A DNA stretch of 64,000 bases from Euphorbia lathyris (lineage: Eukaryota; Streptophyta; Magnoliopsida; Malpighiales; Euphorbiaceae), in assembly GCF_963576675.1 (NCBI RefSeq), contig NC_088916.1:26325501-26389500 (forward strand), written 5' to 3'. Under the pieces are notes generated by a model, which was not told the origin of the DNA, did no database searches, and saw only the letters and a program-made list of their open reading frames with translations. Within the stretch, counting starts at the first letter, position 1, and each line of letters starts with the position of its first letter. Positions 24,001 to 33,534 of this stretch are shown here, piece by piece. Both the position numbers and the translations under genes were made by a program.

Positions 24001-25148
24001 TCCTTAGAATTAGAGGGGTAAAGATTAGTAGCATGGAAGAGGATAAGGATAATTATTGTTGGGCTTCTACCAACAATGGTGCTTATACTTGTAAGTCTGC
24101 CTTTGAGGCTTTTAGCAACAGTGATGAAGAGCCTCATTCAGCTATTTGGAAGTTGTTATGGTCAATGAAAGTGCCCTACAGAGTTAGAAGTTTCTTATGG
24201 CTTGGGATCAAAAACAGGCTGCTTACTAATTCAGATAGGAAAAGGCGCCATCTGGTGGATTCTGGAGATTGTAGCAGATGTAGAGGGCATGAAGAAACCA
24301 TTTGTCATGCTCTGAGGGACTGTGAGAAAAGCAAAGGTATTTGGAGGAAAATTCTCCCCAGTCATATGATTGAGATGTTCTTCTCTTATTCCAATCTTGA
24401 GTGGTTTGAGGATGGGGTGAGTGGGAAGTTGCTTACTAATCTAAAGCATGGAGAAATCTTCTTTTCGGTTGTCTGTCACCAAATCTGGGATTGGAGAAAT
24501 AAGGAGATTTTTGAATCTGATTCTATTAATATCCCTAACTTGGTGGAATTTTTTGCTAAAAAGGTTTACCATGTTATTAATAGTTTTATGGAAGACTCTT
24601 TTGATAGATATACTCAAAGAAAGGCTGTTCACTTTCTTTGCTGGAGAAGACCTCGAGAAGGGTTGATAAAGCTTAATACGGATGGCTCTTGTCTAGTCAA
24701 TGGTAATATTGCTGCAGGTGGAGTCTTGAGAGATGATGGGGGTGCTTGGATTTCTGGGTTCTCGCATAATCTTGGCATAGGGTCCTCCTTTCTGGCGGAG
24801 TTGTGGGGTATTTATTCTGGTCTTACCCTGGCCAAGAGTTTGGGGGTAGTTAATCTGAGCGTTGAATCTGATAATCAGGAAGCTATCAGGTTAATATCAA
24901 GCAATTTAGCTATTGGGTTGAATAGCAAGAATCTAATTAAAGGGATCAAGAGGCTCTGCCATTCCTTTGCCTCTATCACTTTCTGTCATATCTTTAGGGA
25001 GCAAAACAGGGTGGTGGATCGTCTGGCGGCTGCTGGTCATGAAGGAAGTTGGGGAGTCACTACTTATTCTTCTCCTCCGGCCTTTCTTTCCCCGGTCCTT
25101 CTAGAGGATGTGGTGGGGGTTAGCTTTCCAAGGCTGATCCCGGGTTAG
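21046..25148 (+). pseudogene. LINE ORF2: endonuclease, reverse transcriptase, RNase H
   Basis: ORF2 begins 32 bp after ORF1. An APE-type endonuclease is read from WNVRG, METKISG, GDFND and SDHCPI. The reverse transcriptase shows APGIDGIPAGFY, PISLCNVIYK, GIRQGDPMSPFLF and the catalytic FADD. Then come the plant-type zinc-binding domain (CSRCRGHEETICH) and a C-terminal RNase H (NTDGSC, SDNQEA, N.V.D.LA). Two one-base T insertions break the frame: in the T run 21459-21463 inside GDFND, and in the T run just before FADD (about 23076-23082). All catalytic motifs otherwise remain. The enzyme would nick target DNA and copy element RNA at the nick. Confidence 0.92.
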
Positions 25149-25380
25149 GTTTTGTTTGTTTGTTTTTATTTTCTTGCTCCTATAAAAAAAAGAAAAATAT
25201 AAATTTGAACATGAGTTTCATTTGCCCATATAGATAAAAGGCCTAATTTTTTGTTTAATAAAATAAATTTAGTGGCAAAAAATTTAGTCCTTAAAATGTG
25301 GTGGCAAAACACTTTTCAGAAGTTAATGGTTGTTTGGAAAGACTAATTTATATTTTGTTTGTTCTCTTTATTAATTGAAG

Positions 25381-26308
25381 GTTTGATGAGGAAACCGACT
25401 CCTCTGAATATACTAATTGCAGTAATGAAGAAAAACCACCCATCTTTGTTGAACTGGGTGAAACAGGTTATAAGCTATTCAGGCTTGATTACGTGTGGGT
25501 ATCAAAGCCTGATGATCCTGGTAAGCCTCATCTTTTCCTCTTTGAATATACTATAGGCATTATCTTGAGTCTCATTAATTAATTTGCAGAAATAACCTTT
25601 GGATGTGGTTTTCGTCCACCTGAAAAGGAGTACCCTCATCCTATTGCTACAGATGCTGATCATTATCATACTGCTCAAATTGCTTATCCGTGTCCCGAAT
25701 CCACCAAACAACAAGAGTTGGCTAAATTATTCCAACCTAAAGGGAAAAACCATCAAAAATATGGTAAGGTTGTAGGGCGAATTCGAACGGTATATGATTT
25801 CAAGGAGCTTGACCACCAGTGGTAAAGTTTCTTATTTGCACTACTTATATACTTCACTAATTTTCATTTATCTGTTCAGTTTTTAGTATGAATGATTATA
25901 CTAACAAACTTTCTATATATAAAAACAGTTCCTTTAGCCCTGAGGTTTCAGATCATGAATATGCTGAGCACACCTTAAAATGCATAAATATGAAGGAGGT
26001 TTGCATCTTCTCTCTCTCTTATGTGCATTATAAAAAACTCATGCGTTGCTTTTTTACTTTTGTATTTTGGCTAAGATGTTGGGTTTGAACTCGTAGACAC
26101 CTTGGGTGTGAAACGTCAACTGTTACTGATGCTACCTGATGGGTATTCACATTGGTGTCATGCCTGCTTCACTGCTAAACCGAAAAATGGAGATCATGAT
26201 GCCTCTCCGGTTACCTTCTTTGTCGAACTGCAGGACCCGGCAGTAGAGGGGTTTCGTCTGAGTACCTATAGTAAACTCATGGATGGTGGTAATACTCATA
26301 ATATATAA
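25381..26308 (+). pseudogene. Host gene exons, possibly cystatin-like / DUF3615-like
   Basis: Exons 25381-25520, 25590-25821 and 25929-25998 join in phase through good GT/AG sites. They encode a hydrophilic protein with IFVELGETGYKLFRLDYVW, FGCGFRPPEKEYPHP and YGKVVGRIRTVYDF. The last of them ends DHEYAEHTLKCINMKE. A further block at about 26101-26308 reads LLLMLPDGYSHWCHACFTAK and PVTFFVELQDP. The helix A-E-H-x-L-K-x-x-N followed by W-x-H-x-x-F-x-A-K-P-K and F-F-x-E-L resembles plant cystatin-fold proteins of the UPF0725/DUF3615 kind. That is a tentative family call from memory. The last block does not join the third exon in phase, and upstream exons are missing; the LINE ends only 175 bp before. 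It is probably a remnant. Confidence 0.4.
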
Positions 26309-26394
26309 CCACTTGTAGTACATTATAAATCCAAACTTTGATTCTTCTTTTCTGAATTGATATGAAAATATGAGTTGCTAATGAACTTTGCATA

Positions 26395-26930
26395 TACGAT
26401 TCAACATGGTTGCGGAATTTGTCCATGAAATGAAAAGTTTCCTCATCCTCCTTGGTAATCTCCTTGTTCTTGACCTTCGTGACCATATAATCGTCGTTAT
26501 CATTGGCCACCCTTAGATTCGTGTAGAATTCCTTTACTAACTGCGGATAAGTGGTTCCCGGGAGAGAGAAGAGATCGATCCATCCGTTTTTTGTGATCCA
26601 GTCGCAGAAGGGTTTCTCTGCTTCTACGAAGCTCTTGGAGAACCAGTGGGAATGGAAAACCTTGAGGTTTTTGACGTTTTTGAGGACCGGGGAGAACGTC
26701 CTTTCCCTAGGTTGTTTATTCTTCTTCTTCTTTGAAGAAGTCGCTTGGTCAGTGCGAGGGTTTTTGTCGTGGGAGCTGACCTCACCCTTTGATTTGTCAT
26801 GCTGACCATGGGTTTGATTTTCCTCCTCTGAGGTTTCTTGATATTCCTGCTCAGCAGGAGACGAAGGATTCATATTGGAGCGGTTGTCATTGTATTGTTC
26901 GTCGGAGTTATTCTAGGAATCGCTAGACAT
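26395..26930 (-). pseudogene. Truncated extra ORF downstream of SIRE-like pol (putative plant transposon-protein domain)
   Basis: On the minus strand an ATG at 26930 is followed after five codons by an in-frame TAG; the frame then stays open from Met 26873. The N-terminus is acidic and Lys-rich. It is followed by VFHSHWFSKSFVEAEKPF, GWIDLFSLPG and YPQLVKEFYTNLRV. That order resembles the domain called putative plant transposon protein (PF20167-like), but this is from memory. The resemblance ends near 26400, where the TE sequence is cut off and host-like sequence begins. A TATA-like ctataaatag lies about 100 bp upstream of the ATG (about 27033-27042), followed by a CT-rich leader. It occupies the place where SIRE elements carry an envelope-like ORF. 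Confidence 0.5.
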
Positions 26931-27451
26931 GATGTTCTTGAGGATTTGAGAATTTCAGAAAACTTTGCGATTTGAGAGAAAGAGAGATCGAGTGCGAAAA
27001 TTTCAAGCGTAAAGAGAGATTAGTGGAAAATCGTCCACTATTTATAGTCGGTGCGTGTTGATCTGATAGGTCGGAATGGCGATTCATTCTCGATTTAATC
27101 AACGACAGTTATCTCTGGCATTAATGACACATTCGGCGCTTGGTTTTCTAATCATTACGCTTACGTTATCTTATGTGGCTACTTAAATACGCGTGCGAGC
27201 ATTAAATGTGCAAGTAGTTCTACTCAGCATCTAGGATTCGAAACGTTTGAAGTTTAGAGTGAATAGTTTGGCCCAGAAGGGATTCATATCATGTTTAGAA
27301 ACTCATCATTTAGTAATCACTCAATATATATAGCAACTCAGCATGTAGTGATTCTATGGTATTCATATTTGCTCAGCATATGACAGTTACTCAACATGTA
27401 ATAATTACTCGACATATTATAATCACTCAACATACGTTTTACTTAGAAATT

Positions 27452-29299
27452 TATTGAAGAGGATTAGACATACCGATAGCTTCCCTTAGTATGTTGAACT
27501 GCTCACGAGCCAATGGCTTCGTGAAGATATCTGCAAGCTGTTCATCCGTTGGGACGTAGGTCAACTTGATCTCACCTTTGAGTACATGATCTCTGATGAA
27601 GTGATGCCTTATGCTGACATGCTTCATCCTGCTGTGTTGGATTGGATTTTTGGATAAGTCAATGGCACTTTTGTTGTCACATTTGACTTCGATTGTTTTC
27701 GTTTGAACTCCATAATCATCCAGCTGTTGCTTGATCCATAGGACTTGTGCAACACAACTTCCATCAGCAATGTACTCAGCTTCAGTTGTTGACAGGGCAA
27801 CTGAGACTGCTTCTTACTGAACCAAGACACTATACAGCTTCCAAGGAAATGACATCCTCCTGAAGTGCTTTTCCGCTCTAGCTTGTCTCATCCATAGTCA
27901 GCGTCAGTGTATCCGATGAGTGTGAAATCATTTGTGTTTGGATACCACAAACCTGCATTCACTGAGCTTTGCAAATATCTAAGGATTCTTTTTACAGCTA
28001 TGTAATGAGATTCCTTAGGGTCAGCTTGATATCTTGCGCAGTAACATACTGAGTACTGAATGTCTGGCCTACTTGCAGTTAGATAAAGTAGAGAGCCAAT
28101 CATACCTCGATATAATTTGCTGTCTACTGACTTACCTTTTTCATCAGTGTCAGTACCCATTGGGTAGATATTGGCTTACAACCTTCCATATCGAATTTCT
28201 TCAATATCTCTTTAGCATACTTAGTCTGGCTAATGACGATGCCATTTTTACCTTGTTTGATTTGAAGTCCAAGGAAGAAGTTGAGTTCTCCCATTATTGA
28301 CATCTCAAACTCAGTTTGCATTTGTTTGCTAAATTCCTTGCACATAGATTCATTAGTAGCACCAAAGATAATACCATCTATGTATATTTGTGCCAACATG
28401 GTATCTTTACCCTTTTTCTTAATGAATAAGGTTGTGTCATCTTTTCCTCTGACATAGTTCCTAGTTAGCAGAAAATTGGTCAGCCTTTCATACCAAGCAC
28501 GTGGTGCTTGCTTCAGGCCATACATAGCCTTTTTTAGTTTATAAACATGGTTTGGGAATTTTGGATCCTCAAACCCTGGAGGCTGACTAACATAGACCTC
28601 TTCATTTATAACTCCATTAAGAAATGCAATTTTAACATCCATTTGGAACAATTTAAAATTTATAAAGCTAGCATATGCACATAATATTCTTATAGCCTCT
28701 AATCTAGCTACTGGGGCAAAGGTCTCACCATAGTCAATACCTTCCTGCTGACTGTAACCTTGAGCTACAAGGTTGGCTTTGTTTCTGACTACGTTACCTT
28801 GTTCATCGAGTTTATTTAGAAATACCCACTTTGTTCTTATGGTTTTTTTATTCTTTGGTTTAGGAACTAAATCCCATACTTCGTTTCTCCTGAATTGATC
28901 AAGTTCTTCTTGCATCGCATTGATCCAAAATTCATCGTGCTCAGCTTCTGAGAAGTTTTTCGGTTCATGAACTGAGACGAACGCAACATTACTAAGATAT
29001 CTCCTGAGTTGATTTCTAGTCATCAGGGTGTTCTCAGCAGCATCAAGAATGGACTTCTCTGAGTGTGCTCTTGGAACCTTGATTTCTTTTGGCAGTGTAG
29101 GGTCTTCATGAACTGGTGTTTCAACAATCTCTGCAGGCTCATATTGGTCAGTAAAGGTAATATGAGGTTCACTTTTACCTTCGGTCAGCCCTTGAGGTAA
29201 TGACTCAGCGGCTCCATTTTGGTCAGCGGAAGCTGAGCATGGGTCATCTTCGGTAGGCTGACGTATCTTCCCCGCAGGGTCAGTTTCATCGAACTCAAT
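27452..29299 (-). pseudogene. SIRE-like copia reverse transcriptase and RNase H
   Basis: The 28124-29023 frame holds a copia reverse transcriptase: [48 protein letters not shown] and [14 protein letters not shown]. The catalytic YxDD is YIDG (about 28367-28378); the second Asp is a GAT-to-GGT change, so the enzyme would be dead. A frameshift near 28150 passes to a frame with LYRGMIGSLLYLTASRPDI. RNase H follows in pieces to a stop at 27452-27454, including VALSTTEAEYIADG-like sequence broken by stops. The wording of the motifs fits the SIRE/Maximus lineage best. Confidence 0.88.
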
Positions 29300-31654
29300 T
29301 GTTAGACGAGGTGCCGCGGCCTAATCTCTCGGGCGGATCGGGGGGTGGACACCTCATGGCGACGTAAGCTGTGATTGGCGCCGAAAGCAACCAATCGTGG
29401 AATCAAGCTGCTCGGCAGGACCGGAGCTCGGAGATATGGAAGAGTCGCCACCCACGAATGGAAAAATGAACACCGATCCCTTGCGGGAGACCGGTGTGGG
29501 TTCGAGAAACTTAGGTACGAGCCGAGAAGGCTAGCTCCTTTCCGGAGAAAGGCTACTAGGCACCCCGACATCGCCCGGTTATGAACCACCGGCCTCCTAC
29601 TCAGCATGTTAGGCGATAACGGACTAATCGTATACTTCTTTAAGTTTAAAATTCATTTGAAACCTTTTGTTTCTCTTTTTAGAAACCGTTTTGAGCATAT
29701 ATTATTGAAAAGCCACTTTAGTAAAGAATCACCCATTTACATCAGTTCGATATACATACAAAGAGAGGGGGGAGAAAGAAGTGGTTTATTTACAACATGA
29801 TTTACATTTCGTGTTACATGTTAATTCTATACTAACTCATTTCCCCAAAACGAGTTTATTTACATGATTCGCACCTTAATCGCCGTTGGAATGATTTAGG
29901 TGCGTTTTTAAAACCCCGTTTGATGAAGTTCACCCGAATCGCCGTTGGAACGACTCGAGTGTTTGAAAACGTTAAGGTAAAAACCTTTAATAAGAAAACG
30001 TGGTTAAGCATACAAGTCAATTTATTTTATATAAATCATTTAAGAAAACGATTCAAAAACTCTATTATTCACAATGAAAACGATTTTAATTACAAGGTTC
30101 GCTTAATCCATCGTTGGAACGGACTAAGGTTTTAAAACGTGGTGTTTTAGGAAACGATTTGAAATGTCAAGAAAACACTATTTATTTACATTAGGAACCT
30201 CTAAAAATCCATTAGTTAAATAATTAAATTGAAAACTCTTTTTGTGATTTATTTTCCCCTTTTCACTCAATTGACTCTTTACTTGTCATAATTACAACAA
30301 TAAACATATTAAATCAAAATTCACTCCCAAATAAAACCCATTTGAAACATGGACCCATAAATGTCCAAAGAATAAAGAAAATAATATAGGTATATATATA
30401 CATTTTAGCCAAAAAAAAGAAACATAAAATAAGGATAAGTGAAAAGATACTATATAATACATATATAAGGAATAATAATGAAAATACTAAGTATAATACA
30501 TGTTTACTTTAAATATGTGAAAATAATAAATAAAACCTCTAAATAAGAAAATATTATTTGTCCCCAAAATAGTTTTATCTAATAACTAATATAGCCCAAA
30601 TAGTCCAAAACTATATATATACATACATAATGTAGTTTAAATATCAAAATAATACCCATTTATCCATAAAATATCTACAAATTAATTACTTTCAAAACCC
30701 CCAAGTAAATAACATTCTAAAATAAAACCCATTATCACTTAAATGAATAAAAAAGAAAAAATATATATATACATATACTTATATTAGATTAAATTAAAAA
30801 ATGATATATAAATATTCTAAATAACTATATGCACCAATTATCCAAAAATAATTTGAAAATATTTATTACATAAATATACATATATGTACAAAGGATTGAA
30901 AGCTTAAAAGTTGAGAAAGAGGGACCAAAACAGCATTTTTTACATTTCAGCAGCTTTACCGACGGAAATTCCGTCGGTAAACAGCCTTTAGTGACAGAAA
31001 ACGGAAAATTACAGCAGCACTCCAATTATTTCCAGATTTATTCAAAAGCTTTAAATTAAGTCTAATTCAATCGTTTTGGATTTCCGAACTACAAAAAATG
31101 GATCATAGTCAATAACGGAAGTTCCTAAAACGACGTTTTTATTTTAAAACATTATTTGGAAATTTCTTTAGTTAAAACCTATAATTACAACGTTTTCAAT
31201 ACCCGAACTACCTTTTAATCGGATCACGGTTCGTATTGGGATATCAAAACGAGGTTTTTTACTTCAAAACAAAACCGAACTATCTAACAAGAGACGGGAA
31301 TTAAATAAATACGAAATATTAAATAAAACGTGATAAATAAATAAATGACAAAATAAATAAAATTATAACATAAAAATAAATAAAGAAAAAGAAATAAATT
31401 AAATAAAATAAAACGAGTCTAGTCCTCGGATAATACCTCAAGTTCGGTATCTGACAGTCGAAGCCGATTGATTCCACGAGTCGTGATTTTCTGGTTTTTT
31501 TGTGTTTTTTTAGTAAAAATTTAACTTTGGGAAAATTTGGATTTTTTGGGAAAAAAAATATTTTCTCCAAAAATTGACTTTCTCTCTCTAAAAATGTTTA
31601 GAGTGAGAAAGCTCCAAAAAAATTTCCACCTCCTAAAATGCATGGGGATCTGTG

Positions 31655-31665
31655 CCTTTTATAGG
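31655..31665 (-). promoter_or_regulatory. LTR TATA box (Tat/Ogre 3' LTR)
   Basis: On the minus strand it reads cctataaaagg, about 610 bp into the LTR. The equivalent in the 5' LTR is at 48606-48617. The GC-rich palindrome array begins about 25 bp upstream of it. Confidence 0.6.
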
Positions 31666-31687
31666 CAAATGGGTCCCCGGATAAATG

Positions 31688-32115
31688 GGCGACGCCCGAG
31701 TAAAATCGGGCGGCCGCCCAACCTTGCGTTGGGCGATCGCCCAACGCGAGGTTGGGCGTGCGCGCCCAACTGCCGTTGGGCGTCCGCCCGACGCGGTTGG
31801 GCGCTCGCCCAATGGCCGCCGGGGCGCGTCTCGCGCCGCCGGGCGTGCACGCCCCCTGCGGCCGTCGAGCTCACGTTCCGCACCGTCGGGCGTCCACGCG
31901 TCGTGACCGCCGAACGTGTGTTCTGCGCTGCCGGGCGCACACGCCCCGTGGCCAACGAGCGCGCGCCTCGCGCTGCCAAGCTCGTGCATTGCTCAGACGT
32001 CGAGCGCGTGCTATTCCTGGTTGGATGCGTGCGCCCGACGGGCGTCGAGCGCGCGCTTTGCATCGTCGAGCGGGTGTCTGACTGTCGTCGAACGCGCGCC
32101 GGCCGCCGCTAAGTA
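31688..32115 (-). repeat. GC-rich palindrome array in Tat U3 (short version)
   Basis: Repeated inverted units of the form gttgggcg-nn-cgcccaac and variants, followed by GC-rich cgtcgagcgcg-type repeats, form a GC island in an otherwise AT-rich LTR. Long open frames here on both strands follow from the lack of A/T-rich stop codons and are not genes. Confidence 0.8.
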
Positions 32116-32276
32116 CTCGCACCATGCCGCTAAGCATTCGCGAGCCATCCAATCAACAACAGCGACCCACCGTAACTTATTTATTTTATTATTTTTTTTC
32201 GAAACTTCCGGAATCAATCTCTTCCACCGCCTTGTTTTCAGGTTTTCGTCACAGGTCCTCCGACTCGGTGTCTACA

Positions 32277-32519
32277 GTTGCCCCTACTTTTCTATTTTGA
32301 CAGTGATGTGTGTGTTTTGAAAACGTTTTTTACTAACGTAACACATGCAATGTAAAACATATAAAAGTAAGAGACACGTAAAGAGTAGGAGGGAGCATAC
32401 CTGACCTTCGCGCGGCGCGTTCCGATGTCGTTCTCTGATTCTTTCCATCCTTGCCTCTGAAGCCGCCGTCGGTGGATGTTCTTTTCTCGGAATCTAGCGT
32501 ACGTTGACTATGGGTAAGA
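32277..32519. other. Spacer between the Tat 3' LTR and the minisatellite
   Basis: No coding sequence is seen. The polypurine tract should sit at 32277 onward: on the minus strand the sequence before the LTR is aaaagtaggggcaac, which is purine-rich and fits. Confidence 0.5.
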
Positions 32520-33160
32520 ATGGCTCAAAAGCAATTTCGGTACACGACCGTGAGTAAGATGGCTCGAAAGCGATTTCGGCCTACGAATGGGGGAAAATGG
32601 CTCAAAAGCAACTATGGTCTACGACCGTGAGTAAGATGGCTCAAAAGCGACCCTGGTCCACGACCGCGGGTAAAATGGCTCAAAAGCAACTCCGGTCTGC
32701 GACCGTGAGTCAGATGGCTCAAAAGCGATCCTGGTCCACGACCGCGGATAAAATGGCTCAAAAGCAACTCCGGTCTGCGACCGTGAGTCAGATGGCTCAA
32801 AAGCGACCCTGGTCCACAACCGCGGGTAAAATGGCTCAAAAGCAACCCTGGTCCACGACCGCGGGTAAAATGGCTCAAAAGCTACTCCGGTCTGCGACCG
32901 TGAGTCAGATGGCTCAAAAGCAACTCCGGTCTGCGACCGTGAGTCAGATGGCTCAAAAGCGACCCTAGTCTACGACCGCGGGTAAAGTGGCTCAAAAGCA
33001 AGTCTGGTCTACGACCATGAGTAAGATGGCTCAAAAGCGACCCTGGTCCACGACCGTGGGTAAAGTGGCTCAAAAGCAACTCTGGTCTACGACCGTGAGT
33101 AAGATGGCTCAAAAGCGACCCTGGTCCACGACCGCGGGTAAAATGGCTCAAAAGCGAGGA
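32520..33160 (+). repeat. 39-bp minisatellite, about 16 units
   Basis: The unit begins atggctcaaaagc and ends accgcgggtaa or accgtgagtaag. Two alternating subtypes occur (caactccggtctgcgaccgtgagtcag and cgaccctggtccacgaccgcgggtaaa), so part of the array has a 78-bp higher-order period. Because 39 is a multiple of three, the array is open in several frames (plus strand MAQKxxWSTTxSK). It probably does not code. It lies upstream of the antisense PMD gene promoter. Confidence 0.9.
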
Positions 33161-33448
33161 TTGTCTCTGGATTCTTCTACAACACTGTCGCCTGTATTTT
33201 CTCACTGGAGCTAGCGTCTCGGAGGTTTAATGGGAACGTGTTTTAGTCTAGAATGATATAGACTAACGATTATTTTTCTGTTAACTGTTGTCTGTATCTT
33301 GACAGTATTGGTTGCTGTCTGGGAGAAATGCAGGCTGAAACGGACTGCAAATCAGAGGTCTGTGCACCTGGTAATTAATTATTTACTTTTTACCTTTATA
33401 TCACATCGTACTTTTTTCACTATTTATGGGAATGCCATTCCCTCTTCC

Positions 33449-33458
33449 TATATAAGGT
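33449..33458 (+). promoter_or_regulatory. TATA box of the antisense PMD gene
   Basis: tatataaggt lies 77 bp before the predicted start codon, followed by a CT-rich leader (ccttctctctcttctttctctctc). This is the normal layout of a plant Pol II promoter, on the strand opposite to the retrotransposon's own genes. Confidence 0.6.
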
Positions 33459-33534
33459 GGTGGGGTTTCATTTCAACCCCACACCTTCTCTCTCTTCTTT
33501 CTCTCTCTAGACTTTGATTTGGATTATCCTCGGG

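Larger units (their letters stand above)
19020..25190 (+). mobile_element. Full-length plant L1-type LINE
   Basis: The element is 6171 bp, bounded by a perfect 16-bp TSD (19004-19019 and 25191-25206). It has a short G-rich 5' region, ORF1, ORF2 and a 3' end closing in an A run (25184-25190). ORF1 has one stop; ORF2 has two frameshifts. The perfect TSD and few lesions point to a fairly recent, complete insertion. Confidence 0.93.
26395..29299 (-). mobile_element. SIRE-like Ty1/copia element, 3' part (truncated)
   Basis: This is the downstream part of the element whose upstream part is 49348-53791. The reading context runs across the gap: translation from the right side (EESVHI) continues into 29299 (EFDETDPAG) once one copy of the tcaat TSD is removed. 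No 3' LTR is found: nothing in 26300-27450 resembles 52337-53791. The left end is therefore a truncation near 26395. Confidence 0.85.
29300..32276 (-). repeat. 3' LTR of the Tat/Ogre element (2977 bp)
   Basis: It is homologous to 46260-49347 over its whole length. It holds a GC-rich palindrome array (about 31688-32115) upstream of a minus-strand TATA box at 31655-31665, and a near-palindrome ttaccgacggaa/ttccgtcggtaa at about 30957-30983. Confidence 0.95.

Noticed and set aside
31537..32112. Long overlapping Arg/Ala/Pro-rich open frames on both strands (also 48472-49377)
   Set aside because: They lie in the GC-rich palindrome array of the Tat LTRs, where stop codons are rare in every frame. 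There is no domain and no codon pattern.
32597..33205. Repetitive proteins such as MAQKxxWSTTxSK repeats
   Set aside because: They arise because the minisatellite period (39) is a multiple of three; several frames on both strands are open equally.
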